From positions 104,234-168,233 of the forward strand of contig NZ_JAUHHE010000008.1 in the NCBI RefSeq assembly GCF_030410375.1: 64,000 nt of DNA, read 5' to 3'. The stretch is from Zwartia vadi. Lineage in GTDB: Bacteria > Pseudomonadota > Gammaproteobacteria > Burkholderiales > Burkholderiaceae_B. The notes below the pieces were generated by a model. That model did no database searches. It had not been told where the DNA came from and worked only from the letters and a program-made list of their open reading frames with translations. Shown one piece after another: positions 8,463 through 16,469 of the stretch. Position 1 is the stretch's first letter; every line of letters begins with the position of its first letter. Position numbers and translations under genes: made by a program.

Positions 8463-9269
8463 ATGACAAAGGAACTCGGACAAGGCACTGTTTTATGTGA
8501 TGTGGACGCGCGCGGTGTCGTGACCGTCACGTTGAATCGTCCACAGGTCAACAATGCTTATAACGGTGACATGATCGACGGTTTGCACCAGGCGCTTGAC
8601 TTGTTGGGTCCCAAGCCCGATGCGCGCGTGGTTGTGATTAAAGGCAACGGACGCCATTTCCAGGCAGGTGCGGATCTTGCTTGGATTTCCAGCGTCTCGC
8701 ATACGTCTCCCGCCGAGAACGAGCGTGTATCTCGCTTAACCGCCGAGGCGGTACGTCGTTTGGACATTGTCCCGATTCCGACGGTAGCGCTCATTCAAGG
8801 GGGGTGTTTCGGGGGTGGAACGGGGATTGCTTCAGTGTGCGATATCGTCGTGGCTGCAGACAATGCAGTGTTTGCCATCACAGAAGCGCGCTGGGGTCTG
8901 ATCGCTGGGATTATTTTGCCGCAGCTTTGTCAGGCTATGGGCGTGCGCAATGTTCGCCGGTATGCGCTGTCTTCGGAGCGGTTTGGTCCGGATGTGGCGT
9001 TGCGCATCGGTTTCGCACATGAGGTCTGCAAGCTTGAGGAATTAGAGGCCACAGGCGCCCGTATCGTCGATGCCTTATTGATGAATGCACCAGTTGCTGT
9101 GTCGGCCACTAAAATGCGTACGATGGAGGTCGCTGGCTCCTTTTTGGATGACGCGTTGTTTGATGAGTTGGTTAAACAGCATTCGGATATGCGACAGCAG
9201 GCCGAGGCGGCCGAGGGTACGGCTTCATTTATCGAAAAGCGCTTACCAAAGTGGTATCCCGGTCAATAA
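8463..9269 (+). CDS. Enoyl-CoA hydratase/isomerase family protein
   Basis: Crotonase-fold enzyme of 268 aa acting on an acyl-CoA. The CoA-binding/oxyanion segments are visible as HFQAGADLAWI (about residues 64-74) and GGCFGGGTGIAS (about 110-121). The catalytic glutamate position is in AITEARWGL. ATG 8463 is preceded by AAGGGGAAA; an upstream in-frame TTG at 8373 would add 30 residues without family resemblance or ribosome site. It is divergent from the Baeyer-Villiger monooxygenase and overlaps the next, converging gene by 7 bp. The reaction is probably hydration of an unsaturated acyl-CoA, of the methylglutaconyl-CoA hydratase-like type. Confidence 0.82.
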   Translation: MTKELGQGTVLCDVDARGVVTVTLNRPQVNNAYNGDMIDGLHQALDLLGPKPDARVVVIKGNGRHFQAGADLAWISSVSHTSPAENERVSRLTAEAVRRLDIVPIPTVALIQGGCFGGGTGIASVCDIVVAADNAVFAITEARWGLIAGIILPQLCQAMGVRNVRRYALSSERFGPDVALRIGFAHEVCKLEELEATGARIVDALLMNAPVAVSATKMRTMEVAGSFLDDALFDELVKQHSDMRQQAEAAEGTASFIEKRLPKWYPGQ

Positions 9270-10498
9270 GTCGGCAAGCCGTTTAGTGTTTGATAGATCC
9301 CTGTTTCAAAGTCCGTGAACAGTTTGATGGCGGAGGTATCGACGAAGGGCAGGATTTGCATCATCAATACGCCTGCGATCTTGCGGGCAGGATCAATCCA
9401 GAAGTAGGCGTTAGGTAATCCGGCCCATGCCAGACTGCCAGCCGATCGACCAGTGGGGGCGAGCGCTTCATTAATCATGAAAGTTAGCCCCCAGGTTTTT
9501 TCCACGCCAGGGAAAAACTCCGCATCGAGCGACATGTTTGGATTGACGGTGCGCAGCATCTTGACGCGCAACGGCCCCATCGCATTGTGTGACATGAGCG
9601 CGATTGTTTCAGGCTGAAGAATCTGATGACCGTTGGCATGTCCATCGTTGAGTATCATGCGGGTAAAGCGCAGATAATCGCTGGCGCTCGAGTACATCCC
9701 GCCGCCGCCTGGGTCGACCTCTGGTTGTTGAGGGACTTCAAAGTCCAGCAGGCTGAGTGATTGATCGGCAGGATTGCGCAAGTGAACGCTGGCGATGCGC
9801 GCACGCATGTCCGGTGTGATCTTGAAGCCTGTGCTGTCCATACCCAAGGGACCAGTGATATTTTTCTGCAGGTATTCACCCAGTCTCATTCCTGTGACTG
9901 CGGAGATTGTTAAACCAACCCAGTCTATGTTGATGCCGTATTCCCATCGCTCACCAGGATCAAACGACAGTGGAATATTCAGCGCGTCGCGCTGTCCCGA
10001 GCCCGCGCGCGGCAGTTTGTGCAGTTTCAGATAGCGTGATGAGTTTTCACTCCAGATGTCAGAGGTAAAGCCAGCGGTGTGCGTCATGAGGTGACGCAAT
10101 GTGATAGATGTTTTGGGTGGACGCAGTATCGGTTGCCCCTGTGCATCCCAGCCTGTGATGACTTTGATGGCATCGATCTCAGGTAGTACCCGGGCAATCG
10201 GATCGTCGAGCTTGAGTTTTCCCTGCTCCACAAGTTGCATGGCAGCGGCACCAACCAAAGGTTTGGTCATGGAGGCGATCCACATCACCGTATCGATGGT
10301 CATCTGTGCAGGCTTTCCTTGCGCCCGCACGCCAAAAGCGCCTTCATAAAGCGTGTCCCCAGGAGTCGTAACCGCTGCAGCCACACCAGGAATCTTGCCT
10401 GTGGAGACTGCCTCATTCAGGATCAGGTCAGCTCGGACACTTATCAGATCGCGTAGTCCAGAGGCGGAGCTTGTGGTGCTAGCAGTCTTGGTATTCAT
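9263..10498 (-). CDS. Beta-lactamase-fold serine hydrolase (EstB/class C type)
   Basis: Serine hydrolase of 411 aa in the penicillin-binding-protein/class C beta-lactamase fold; such proteins are usually esterases. The nucleophile motif SxxK is in WIASMTKPLV (about residue 82) and the second-motif tyrosine is in WEYGIN. There is no clear signal peptide, so it is probably cytoplasmic. I chose ATG 10498; a longer frame to 10702 would run into the divergent ABC gene and looks unlike the family. Its 3' end overlaps the converging hydratase by 7 bp. Cleavage of an ester made by the nearby monooxygenase is an attractive but unproven role. Confidence 0.78.
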   Translation of the reverse strand: MNTKTASTTSSASGLRDLISVRADLILNEAVSTGKIPGVAAAVTTPGDTLYEGAFGVRAQGKPAQMTIDTVMWIASMTKPLVGAAAMQLVEQGKLKLDDPIARVLPEIDAIKVITGWDAQGQPILRPPKTSITLRHLMTHTAGFTSDIWSENSSRYLKLHKLPRAGSGQRDALNIPLSFDPGERWEYGINIDWVGLTISAVTGMRLGEYLQKNITGPLGMDSTGFKITPDMRARIASVHLRNPADQSLSLLDFEVPQQPEVDPGGGGMYSSASDYLRFTRMILNDGHANGHQILQPETIALMSHNAMGPLRVKMLRTVNPNMSLDAEFFPGVEKTWGLTFMINEALAPTGRSAGSLAWAGLPNAYFWIDPARKIAGVLMMQILPFVDTSAIKLFTDFETGIYQTLNGLPTY

Positions 10499-10585
10499 GG
10501 GAGGGACAGTAAAAAGAAGGTGAAGGGAATTTATACACGAAGGTCTATTGAGACGGTCAAGTTGTTTCAGCGATAGAATCTGCAC

Positions 10586-12427
10586 ATGAGACACTCCACC
10601 CGCCGTTCCACCGAATTTGTAAACGATCCAAATCGCCCGCAAGGCCCGCGTCAGCGCAGTGACTGGCGCATTATTGGTGACTTGTTGCCCTATTTGATGC
10701 AATACAAGTTACGAGTAGCCTTGGCCGTTGCCTGTTTGCTTGCAGCAAAATTCGCCAACTTGGGTATCCCAGTGATGCTCAAGCACATGGTGGATGCGCT
10801 GGATGTGCGAAACAATGCGCCAGGTGCGCTCCTGGTTGTACCGATCGCACTCATCATTGGCTACGGTTTGCTTAGGTTTTCTTCTTCGCTATTCACGGAG
10901 CTGCGCGAATTATTTTTTGCGCGTGTCACGCAGCATGCCGTGCGTCAGATTGCACTTGAAGTATTCCAGCATTTACATGCACTTTCGCTGAGATTTCATC
11001 TGGCCAGGCAGACCGGAGGTGTCAGTCGCGACATTGAGCGAGGGACACGGGCGATCCAATCCCTGGTTTCTTATTCGCTCTACAGCATTGTGCCGACATT
11101 GCTCGAATTTCTGCTGGTGCTGGGTTATTTTGCCTACAACTATGACATATGGTTTGCAGGCATCACTCTCAGTGCGTTGATCATCTATATCGTTTTTACG
11201 ATTTATGTCACTGAGTGGCGCACCCATTTGCGTCGAACCATGAATGACATGGATTCGCGCGCGAATCAAAAGGCGATTGATTCGTTACTCAATTTTGAAA
11301 CTGTGAAGTACTTTGGCAACGAAGCATTTGAGGCTAAGCGTTACGATGAAAATCTGTTGCGCTATCAGGCGGCAGCGATCAAATCGCAAAAGTCGCTGTC
11401 TTTTTTGAATGTCGGACAGCAGGCCATTATCGCAACAGGTCTGGTGCTCATTCTCTGGCGTGCAACGCTTGGTGTTTCTGATGGTTCGATGACACTGGGC
11501 GATCTGGTGCTTGTCAATACCTTGATGATCCAGTTGTACATTCCACTGAATTTTCTTGGTGTGATCTATCGCGAAATCAAACAGTCGCTCACGGATCTGG
11601 ATCGGATGTTTACGTTGCTGGAGTCGGATCGGGAGATCGCGGATGCGCCGAATGCGCCAGCACTGCGCATTCGGGATCAAGCTAATGGTCCCGAGGTCAG
11701 ATTTGAGAATGTCTCGTTTCATTACGAGTCCAATCGCGAAATCCTGCATGATGTGAGTTTTGTGATTCCCGCAGGCACAACAACAGCCGTTGTCGGACGA
11801 AGTGGTGCGGGAAAGAGTACGTTGGCGCGTTTGTTGTTTCGTTTTTATGATGTGCAGGGTGGCCGAATTTTGCTGGATGGCCAGGATGTGCGCAGCGTCC
11901 AGCAAGCCAGCTTGCGCCAAGCACTTGGGATTGTTCCGCAGGATACTGTGCTCTTTAACGATTCCATTGGTTACAACATTGCGTACGGCCGCCCAGGGGC
12001 GACGCCGCAAGAAGTGCAAGCTGCCGCCCGTGCGGCACAGATGAATCAGTTTATCGAGCATTTACCTGATGGATACAATACTCAGGTGGGCGAACGCGGC
12101 CTCAAACTATCCGGTGGCGAAAAACAGCGCGTTGCGATTGCACGCACCTTGCTGAAAAAACCTGCCATGTTGATTTTTGATGAGGCGACTTCCGCGCTTG
12201 ACTCCAAAACAGAGCGAGCATTGCAGGACGAGCTCTCCAGCCTTGCGCGCAATCATACGACTTTGATCATCGCGCATCGTTTATCAACGATTGTGCACGC
12301 AGACCAGATTTTAGTGATGGATCAAGGTCGTGTCATTGAGCGCGGCACACATCAGGATTTGATCGCTGCCAATGGCGCCTACGCACAGATGTGGCAAATG
12401 CAGAAAAGAGAAGAGGGCGAGGGCTGA
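10586..12427 (+). CDS. Atm1/HMT1-type ABC exporter (fused membrane and ATPase domains)
   Basis: Half-size ABC exporter of 613 aa that works as a homodimer in the inner membrane. Six membrane segments (about residues 25-330) are followed by an ATPase domain with Walker A GRSGAGKST (about 405), signature LSGGEKQR (about 508) and Walker [13 protein letters not shown] (about 528). The membrane-domain phrases TGGVSRDIERGTRAI and NFETVKYFGNE are characteristic of the Atm1/AtmA group. That group exports glutathione-linked sulfur or metal compounds and supports Fe-S or metal homeostasis. ATG 10586 is the first in-frame start. It is a single-gene unit between a divergent hydrolase and a convergent nitroreductase. 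Confidence 0.85.
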   Translation: MRHSTRRSTEFVNDPNRPQGPRQRSDWRIIGDLLPYLMQYKLRVALAVACLLAAKFANLGIPVMLKHMVDALDVRNNAPGALLVVPIALIIGYGLLRFSSSLFTELRELFFARVTQHAVRQIALEVFQHLHALSLRFHLARQTGGVSRDIERGTRAIQSLVSYSLYSIVPTLLEFLLVLGYFAYNYDIWFAGITLSALIIYIVFTIYVTEWRTHLRRTMNDMDSRANQKAIDSLLNFETVKYFGNEAFEAKRYDENLLRYQAAAIKSQKSLSFLNVGQQAIIATGLVLILWRATLGVSDGSMTLGDLVLVNTLMIQLYIPLNFLGVIYREIKQSLTDLDRMFTLLESDREIADAPNAPALRIRDQANGPEVRFENVSFHYESNREILHDVSFVIPAGTTTAVVGRSGAGKSTLARLLFRFYDVQGGRILLDGQDVRSVQQASLRQALGIVPQDTVLFNDSIGYNIAYGRPGATPQEVQAAARAAQMNQFIEHLPDGYNTQVGERGLKLSGGEKQRVAIARTLLKKPAMLIFDEATSALDSKTERALQDELSSLARNHTTLIIAHRLSTIVHADQILVMDQGRVIERGTHQDLIAANGAYAQMWQMQKREEGEG

Positions 12428-12469
12428 ACTGATCGTATAAAACTGAACAGTTTAGAGCCGAGGCCCTCG
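12418..12469 (+). terminator. Possible terminator after the Atm1-type exporter
   Basis: CGAGGGC (12418-12424, inside the gene's last codons) pairs with GCCCTCG (12463-12469), and AAACT/AGTTT form an inner hairpin. A T-rich stretch follows to about 12481. The large loop makes it a weak call. Confidence 0.35.
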
Positions 12470-12491
12470 TTTACCATTTTTTGATTCTGAA

Positions 12492-13331
12492 TTAGCGCAT
12501 GTCAAAGCCTAGTTTCTTGAGTGCGTCGACCAACAGATCGCGCCCAGCCATCGCTTCGGGTCCGCGAACGCGGTGCAAGGATTGAATATGCCAAGGACCA
12601 AGCGGTTTCATTGACTGTTCGGCATAAAATTTTTCCATAGTCGCGTTGTAGGCATCGACTGCTTCTTTATGCGCGATCGGATTGTAGGTCTCTTTATGCA
12701 GGACAGCGCGCTGGGGCAGGCGTGGTTTGACTACGTTTTTTGCAGTGGCGGCTGGATCGATGTGACCGACGCACATTCCAAAGGTCGCGAAACTCATTGG
12801 CGGCAAGCCCAGTTCTTTCGCGACGTCGAGGGGCTTGTTACGGATACCGCCGATATAGACGATGCCCAGGTTGAGTGATTCCGCTGCAATGGCCGCGTTC
12901 TGCGCGGCGAGTGCGGCATCGATCGTTCCCATCAAAAGCATTTCCATGTAGTTGAGGCTTTCATGGGCGTGCTGATGTTCCTCGCCCAGTGCTTTGAGAC
13001 GGGCAAGGTCGGCGACCCACACCAGAAACAAAGGACAGGCGCTGATCCATTTTTGATTGCCCGCCATCGCGGCCAGGCGGTCTTTACGCCCCTGATCCTC
13101 GACAGCCACCACGCTCCAGGTTTGCAGGTTGGAGGAGGTTGAGGCGGATTGGGCTGCGGCAACCATGAGCTCGGCGGTGTTCGGGGCCAAGGGTTCACTG
13201 GTGAAGCCGCGTACGGACTTGTGTTGGAAAAGTGTCTCGAGTGTGGGGTTTAAAACGTTCAGGACTTGGGGGGCCTGGCCGTAGCGTGCTTTGAGGAGTG
13301 TGTCGAGGTCTTTTGATGTTTGTGTGCTCAT
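12492..13331 (-). CDS. Nitroreductase family, NADPH-dependent oxidoreductase (NfsA-like)
   Basis: FMN-dependent reductase of 279 aa. The N-terminal FMN-phosphate region is visible as HKSVRGFTSEPL (about residues 37-48), followed by AAAQSASTSSNLQTWSVV, a typical nitroreductase block. The middle segment GIVYIGGIRN and the late basic segment VVKPRLPQRAVLH agree with the NfsA/Frp group, which reduces nitroaromatics, quinones or flavins with NADPH. ATG 13331 opens the frame. It converges on the Atm1-type exporter and is divergent from an EamA transporter. The physiological substrate is unknown. Confidence 0.83.
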   Translation of the reverse strand: MSTQTSKDLDTLLKARYGQAPQVLNVLNPTLETLFQHKSVRGFTSEPLAPNTAELMVAAAQSASTSSNLQTWSVVAVEDQGRKDRLAAMAGNQKWISACPLFLVWVADLARLKALGEEHQHAHESLNYMEMLLMGTIDAALAAQNAAIAAESLNLGIVYIGGIRNKPLDVAKELGLPPMSFATFGMCVGHIDPAATAKNVVKPRLPQRAVLHKETYNPIAHKEAVDAYNATMEKFYAEQSMKPLGPWHIQSLHRVRGPEAMAGRDLLVDALKKLGFDMR

Positions 13332-13423
13332 TTTCTAGCTTTCCATCCTATCGTGAAGATGGCTTAGCATACATTGGGTTACAGTCAATGCCAAAATAAC
13401 CAGGGTATCGCGCTAAAACGAAC

Positions 13424-13439
13424 GTGAGGGTATTCTCAC
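13424..13439 (+). promoter_or_regulatory. Short inverted repeat before the EamA gene
   Basis: GTGAGGGTATTCTCAC has 5-bp arms (GTGAG/CTCAC) around 6 bp and abuts the GTG start of the transporter. It could be an operator or a small RNA hairpin that affects initiation. It lies in the 108-bp divergent promoter region. Confidence 0.3.
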
Positions 13440-14411
13440 GTGAAAAGTGGAGTTCCAGTGGCTTCTTCAGTAGCATCTTCAAACGAATCTTTACCTCAGG
13501 CAAACGATCTGGCTGATCAAGTCCGTCGCCGCCGTGCTGTGTGGCTTCTCATGCTGTTGGTTTTGATTTGGGGGAGCAATTGGGTAATCGCCAAAATGAG
13601 CCTGGAGTATGTCCCGCCTGTGTGGGTCACTGCCCTGAGACTTCTCCCCGCTTGCGCGCTATTTTTTGTGCTGTGTCTGGCGACAAAGCGTTTGCGAGTT
13701 CCAGTGAAAGCGGATCTGCCTGTTATTTTCAGTATTGGCCTGCTTCACATGGTTGGATTCTCAGTACTAATTAGTATAGGTTTGCAGTATTTGCCTGCAG
13801 GAAAATCGATTGTGTTGGCCTATACATCGCCGCTTTGGGTCGTCCCCGCCGCCTGGTTTTTTTTGAGTGAACCTCTGACCGTCAGACGTATGCTTGGTTT
13901 GCTGATCGGGTTGTCAGGCGTGATTTTGATCATGCAGCCCGGGCAGATGGATTGGAGCGACTCCGATGTGGTGATTGGCCATGCCTTCATCTTGACGGGC
14001 GCACTATCATGGGCGATTTCAATTGTGTATGGACGTGCCCATAAATGGGTCACTCCACCCTTTTCTTTACTGCCATGGCAAATGCTGGTCGGTGGAGTTG
14101 TCCAGCTGGTGTTGGCCTTGGTGATTGAGGGCATTCCACATATTGAATGGACACTTGAACTTTGGTTATTGCTTGGATTCAACTGTTTGATTGGTAATGG
14201 ACTGGCTTACTGGATCATGAATCTGGTGAGCCGGGACTTACCGGCCGGCATGGTGTCGATGGGGTTGTTGGGTGTCCCGGTCATCGGTATGGTGTGCGCG
14301 AGTATTTTCCTCGGGGAGACTCTTGGGTTGCCGTTAATTTTGTCCGCAGTGCTGATTATCATTGGCATCATGCTGGGTACGATGACAGTCAAATCAACAA
14401 CGCATTCATAA
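13440..14411 (+). CDS. EamA/DMT-superfamily transporter
   Basis: Inner-membrane permease of 323 aa with about ten hydrophobic helices in two EamA repeats. The first repeat begins around WLLMLLVLIWGSNWVIAK (residues 35-52) and the second around HAFILTGALSWAISIVYG (about residue 180). The end is rich in isoleucine and glycine, as in RhaT/YdcZ-like exporters. The start is a GTG immediately after a short inverted repeat; a later start is possible because the first 30 residues are hydrophilic. Family members export amino acids or other metabolites, and specificity cannot be read. The next gene follows after 19 bp and may be co-transcribed. Confidence 0.83.
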   Translation: MKSGVPVASSVASSNESLPQANDLADQVRRRRAVWLLMLLVLIWGSNWVIAKMSLEYVPPVWVTALRLLPACALFFVLCLATKRLRVPVKADLPVIFSIGLLHMVGFSVLISIGLQYLPAGKSIVLAYTSPLWVVPAAWFFLSEPLTVRRMLGLLIGLSGVILIMQPGQMDWSDSDVVIGHAFILTGALSWAISIVYGRAHKWVTPPFSLLPWQMLVGGVVQLVLALVIEGIPHIEWTLELWLLLGFNCLIGNGLAYWIMNLVSRDLPAGMVSMGLLGVPVIGMVCASIFLGETLGLPLILSAVLIIIGIMLGTMTVKSTTHS

Positions 14412-14430
14412 AATCAGGGAGCGATTCAAT

Positions 14431-15366
14431 ATGAGCCAAACGGAATTCGATCTGGGTTTTGCCTCTGATGAGGATGTCCCGATTCCTTATATGACGCGTA
14501 CGCGAGACTGGTATCTGGCGCTGGGTTATGACAATCCCTATCGGTGGGCGCATTATGCGGAGGTACCCTTCACGCCGCTTGTTGCGCCACTCTCAAAGAT
14601 GACGGTCGCTTTACTGACAACCGCATCGCCTTATGATCCAGCCAAGGGCGACCAAGGGATCGGCGCACCCTATAACGCAGAAGCGAAATTTTATAAAGTC
14701 TACTCAGGTGACGTGACGCAAGACCATGATGTGCGGATCTCGCATGTCGCGATTGATCGCAAAAACACCACGATGGAGGACAGCAACACCTGGTTTCCAT
14801 TGCCAGCGATGAGAGCGGCTGCAGCAACGGGTCGTATCGGACGGTTGGCGCCACGTTTTCATGGCATCCCGACTAATCGCAGTCAGCGTCACACACTTGA
14901 GGTGGACTGCCCCGAGGTGCTGAGGCGTTGCCAGGAAGATGGGGTAGAGGCGGCTGTACTCGTTCCCAATTGTCCGGTTTGTCATCAGACGCTGAGTTTG
15001 GTGGCGCGTTATCTCGAGGCCGCTGGTATTTCGACGGTGTTACTGGCCTGTGCAAAAGATATCGTCGAACACTGTGGCGTGCCACGGGCAATGTTCAGTG
15101 ATTTTCCTCTGGGCAACGCGGCTGGCAAGCCAAACGACCCGGCTTCTCAGCAGGCAACGCTTGAGTTGGCGTTTCGTACTTTGGAGTCAGCGCCTGCGGC
15201 ACGCACCACTGTCCAGTCACCCCAGCGTTGGAGTGCGTCGCATGAGTGGAAGCAGGATTATTCAAACGTGGCGCGAGTCAATCCACAAGAGTTGGCCCGG
15301 TTGCGTGCTGAGAACGATCGGGCCAAAGAAGCAGCTAAAGCGTTGCGAAGCGATCAGTTAGCCTGA
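14431..15366 (+). CDS. Glycine/sarcosine/betaine reductase subunit B-like protein with Cys motif
   Basis: A 311-aa soluble protein resembling the catalytic subunit B (GrdB/PrdB) of glycine, betaine or proline reductases. The likeness is visible in VAIDRKNTTMEDSNTWFPLPAMRAAA, the block GRIGRLAPRFHG, the active-site region VEAAVLVPNCPVCHQT (about residues 171-186) and FPLGNAAGKPND. In the clostridial enzymes the active-site segment carries selenocysteine; here it is CPVC and no in-frame TGA occurs. It is shorter than clostridial GrdB (about 430 aa). None of the partners GrdA, GrdC, GrdD or GrdE is nearby. ATG 14431 has GGGAG upstream. Its 3' end overlaps the converging Bug gene by 13 bp. Function is unknown. 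Confidence 0.68.
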   Translation: MSQTEFDLGFASDEDVPIPYMTRTRDWYLALGYDNPYRWAHYAEVPFTPLVAPLSKMTVALLTTASPYDPAKGDQGIGAPYNAEAKFYKVYSGDVTQDHDVRISHVAIDRKNTTMEDSNTWFPLPAMRAAAATGRIGRLAPRFHGIPTNRSQRHTLEVDCPEVLRRCQEDGVEAAVLVPNCPVCHQTLSLVARYLEAAGISTVLLACAKDIVEHCGVPRAMFSDFPLGNAAGKPNDPASQQATLELAFRTLESAPAARTTVQSPQRWSASHEWKQDYSNVARVNPQELARLRAENDRAKEAAKALRSDQLA

Positions 15367-16337
15367 ACGCCAGCTTTTTGCAGCAGCGGGCCCAGCGTGT
15401 CGATTTCCTTTTTCAGGTGTTCAGCAAGCTTTGCTGGCACGGCCAAGTCTGGCGAGACAGGGGAGGTGCCCATGCTGGCCAAACGTGCCTTGACATCGGG
15501 ATCCTGAACTGCCTTGGCAAGTGAGGCGGAGAGCTTGTCAATCACAGGCTTGGGGGTGCCTTTTGGCGCGTAAATACCAAACCAGATACTGAGGTCAAAG
15601 CCTTTGACACCTGCTTCGCTGATTGCGGGCAGATCGGGCAAAGAGTCGATGCGATTATTTCCAGCGACAGCGTAAGCTTTCACGCGTGTGCCTTCTTTAA
15701 TGTGGCTCATGGTGCTGGTTGTCTGATCGCACAGAATGTCAATCTGACCACCCATCAAGTCATTCAGCGCTGGCGCTGTGCCTTTATAAGGAATCGTGTT
15801 GAGCTTGACGCCCAAGGCATCCATAAACATCAGACTGCAAAGGTGCGAAGCCGAACCCACACCGGCATTACCCATGCTGATCTTGTCTTGATTTTTTTTG
15901 ACATATTCGACAAATTCTTTGGTGTTTGCAGGCGGAAAGTCTTTGCGAGCGATCACCACCATTGGACCCACTGTCGCCAAGCCGACCGGTTCAAAATCAG
16001 TCACAGGGCTATATGAGAGATTTTTAATCATCATCGGGTTGGTCGCATGGCTGATGTGCGTCATCAACAAGGTATACCCATCAGGTGCCGAGCGTGCAAC
16101 CCGTGCGGTGCCGATACTACCGCTTGCTCCGGCAGGGTTGTCGACAATGATTTGTTGACCGATATTTTTTTGCATGGCAGCGGCAAAGAGTCGCGTAATC
16201 GTGTCACCAGGACCGCCGGGCGCATAGGGCATCACCATTGTGATGGTGCGATTCGGGTAGTCCTGGGCGTTCGCGGAGAAAGCGCCCGCGGCGAGCAATA
16301 AGGAGGCGCATAGAGTACGCACAAGGGTCTTTTTCAT
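15354..16337 (-). CDS. Tripartite tricarboxylate transporter substrate-binding protein (Bug family)
   Basis: Periplasmic solute receptor of 327 aa. A signal peptide (MKKTLVRTLCASLLLAAGAF, cleavage near SANA-QD) is followed by the Bug landmark ITMVMPYAPGGPGDTITR, the carboxylate-binding loop region NPAGASGSIG and the conserved IPYKGTAPALNDLMGGQID. ATG 16337 has an AGGAG ribosome site. No TctA or TctB gene is near, so it is an orphan receptor that must use a distant transporter or serve in sensing. It is divergent from the lyase-fumarase pair, which hints at a dicarboxylate-like ligand. Confidence 0.88.
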   Translation of the reverse strand: MKKTLVRTLCASLLLAAGAFSANAQDYPNRTITMVMPYAPGGPGDTITRLFAAAMQKNIGQQIIVDNPAGASGSIGTARVARSAPDGYTLLMTHISHATNPMMIKNLSYSPVTDFEPVGLATVGPMVVIARKDFPPANTKEFVEYVKKNQDKISMGNAGVGSASHLCSLMFMDALGVKLNTIPYKGTAPALNDLMGGQIDILCDQTTSTMSHIKEGTRVKAYAVAGNNRIDSLPDLPAISEAGVKGFDLSIWFGIYAPKGTPKPVIDKLSASLAKAVQDPDVKARLASMGTSPVSPDLAVPAKLAEHLKKEIDTLGPLLQKAGVQAN

Positions 16338-16469
16338 ATTGAGTATCTCCTAAAATATTTTCGGTTCAGGGCAGATGTGGCCGTGCCTTGAAGCCGAATA
16401 TACTATGAGGAGCGGGTGTAGATCACTATCACCCTGCATACCAATATTTTTCTTGATGAGCCTATTCCA

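Noticed and set aside
11285..12061. A 258-codon minus-strand frame inside the Atm1-type exporter
   Set aside because: It is antisense to an exporter with complete ATPase motifs, and the translation is Cys/His/Gln-rich noise.
14431..15366. Selenocysteine in the GrdB-like protein
   Set aside because: The active-site positions are ordinary Cys codons and no in-frame TGA occurs.
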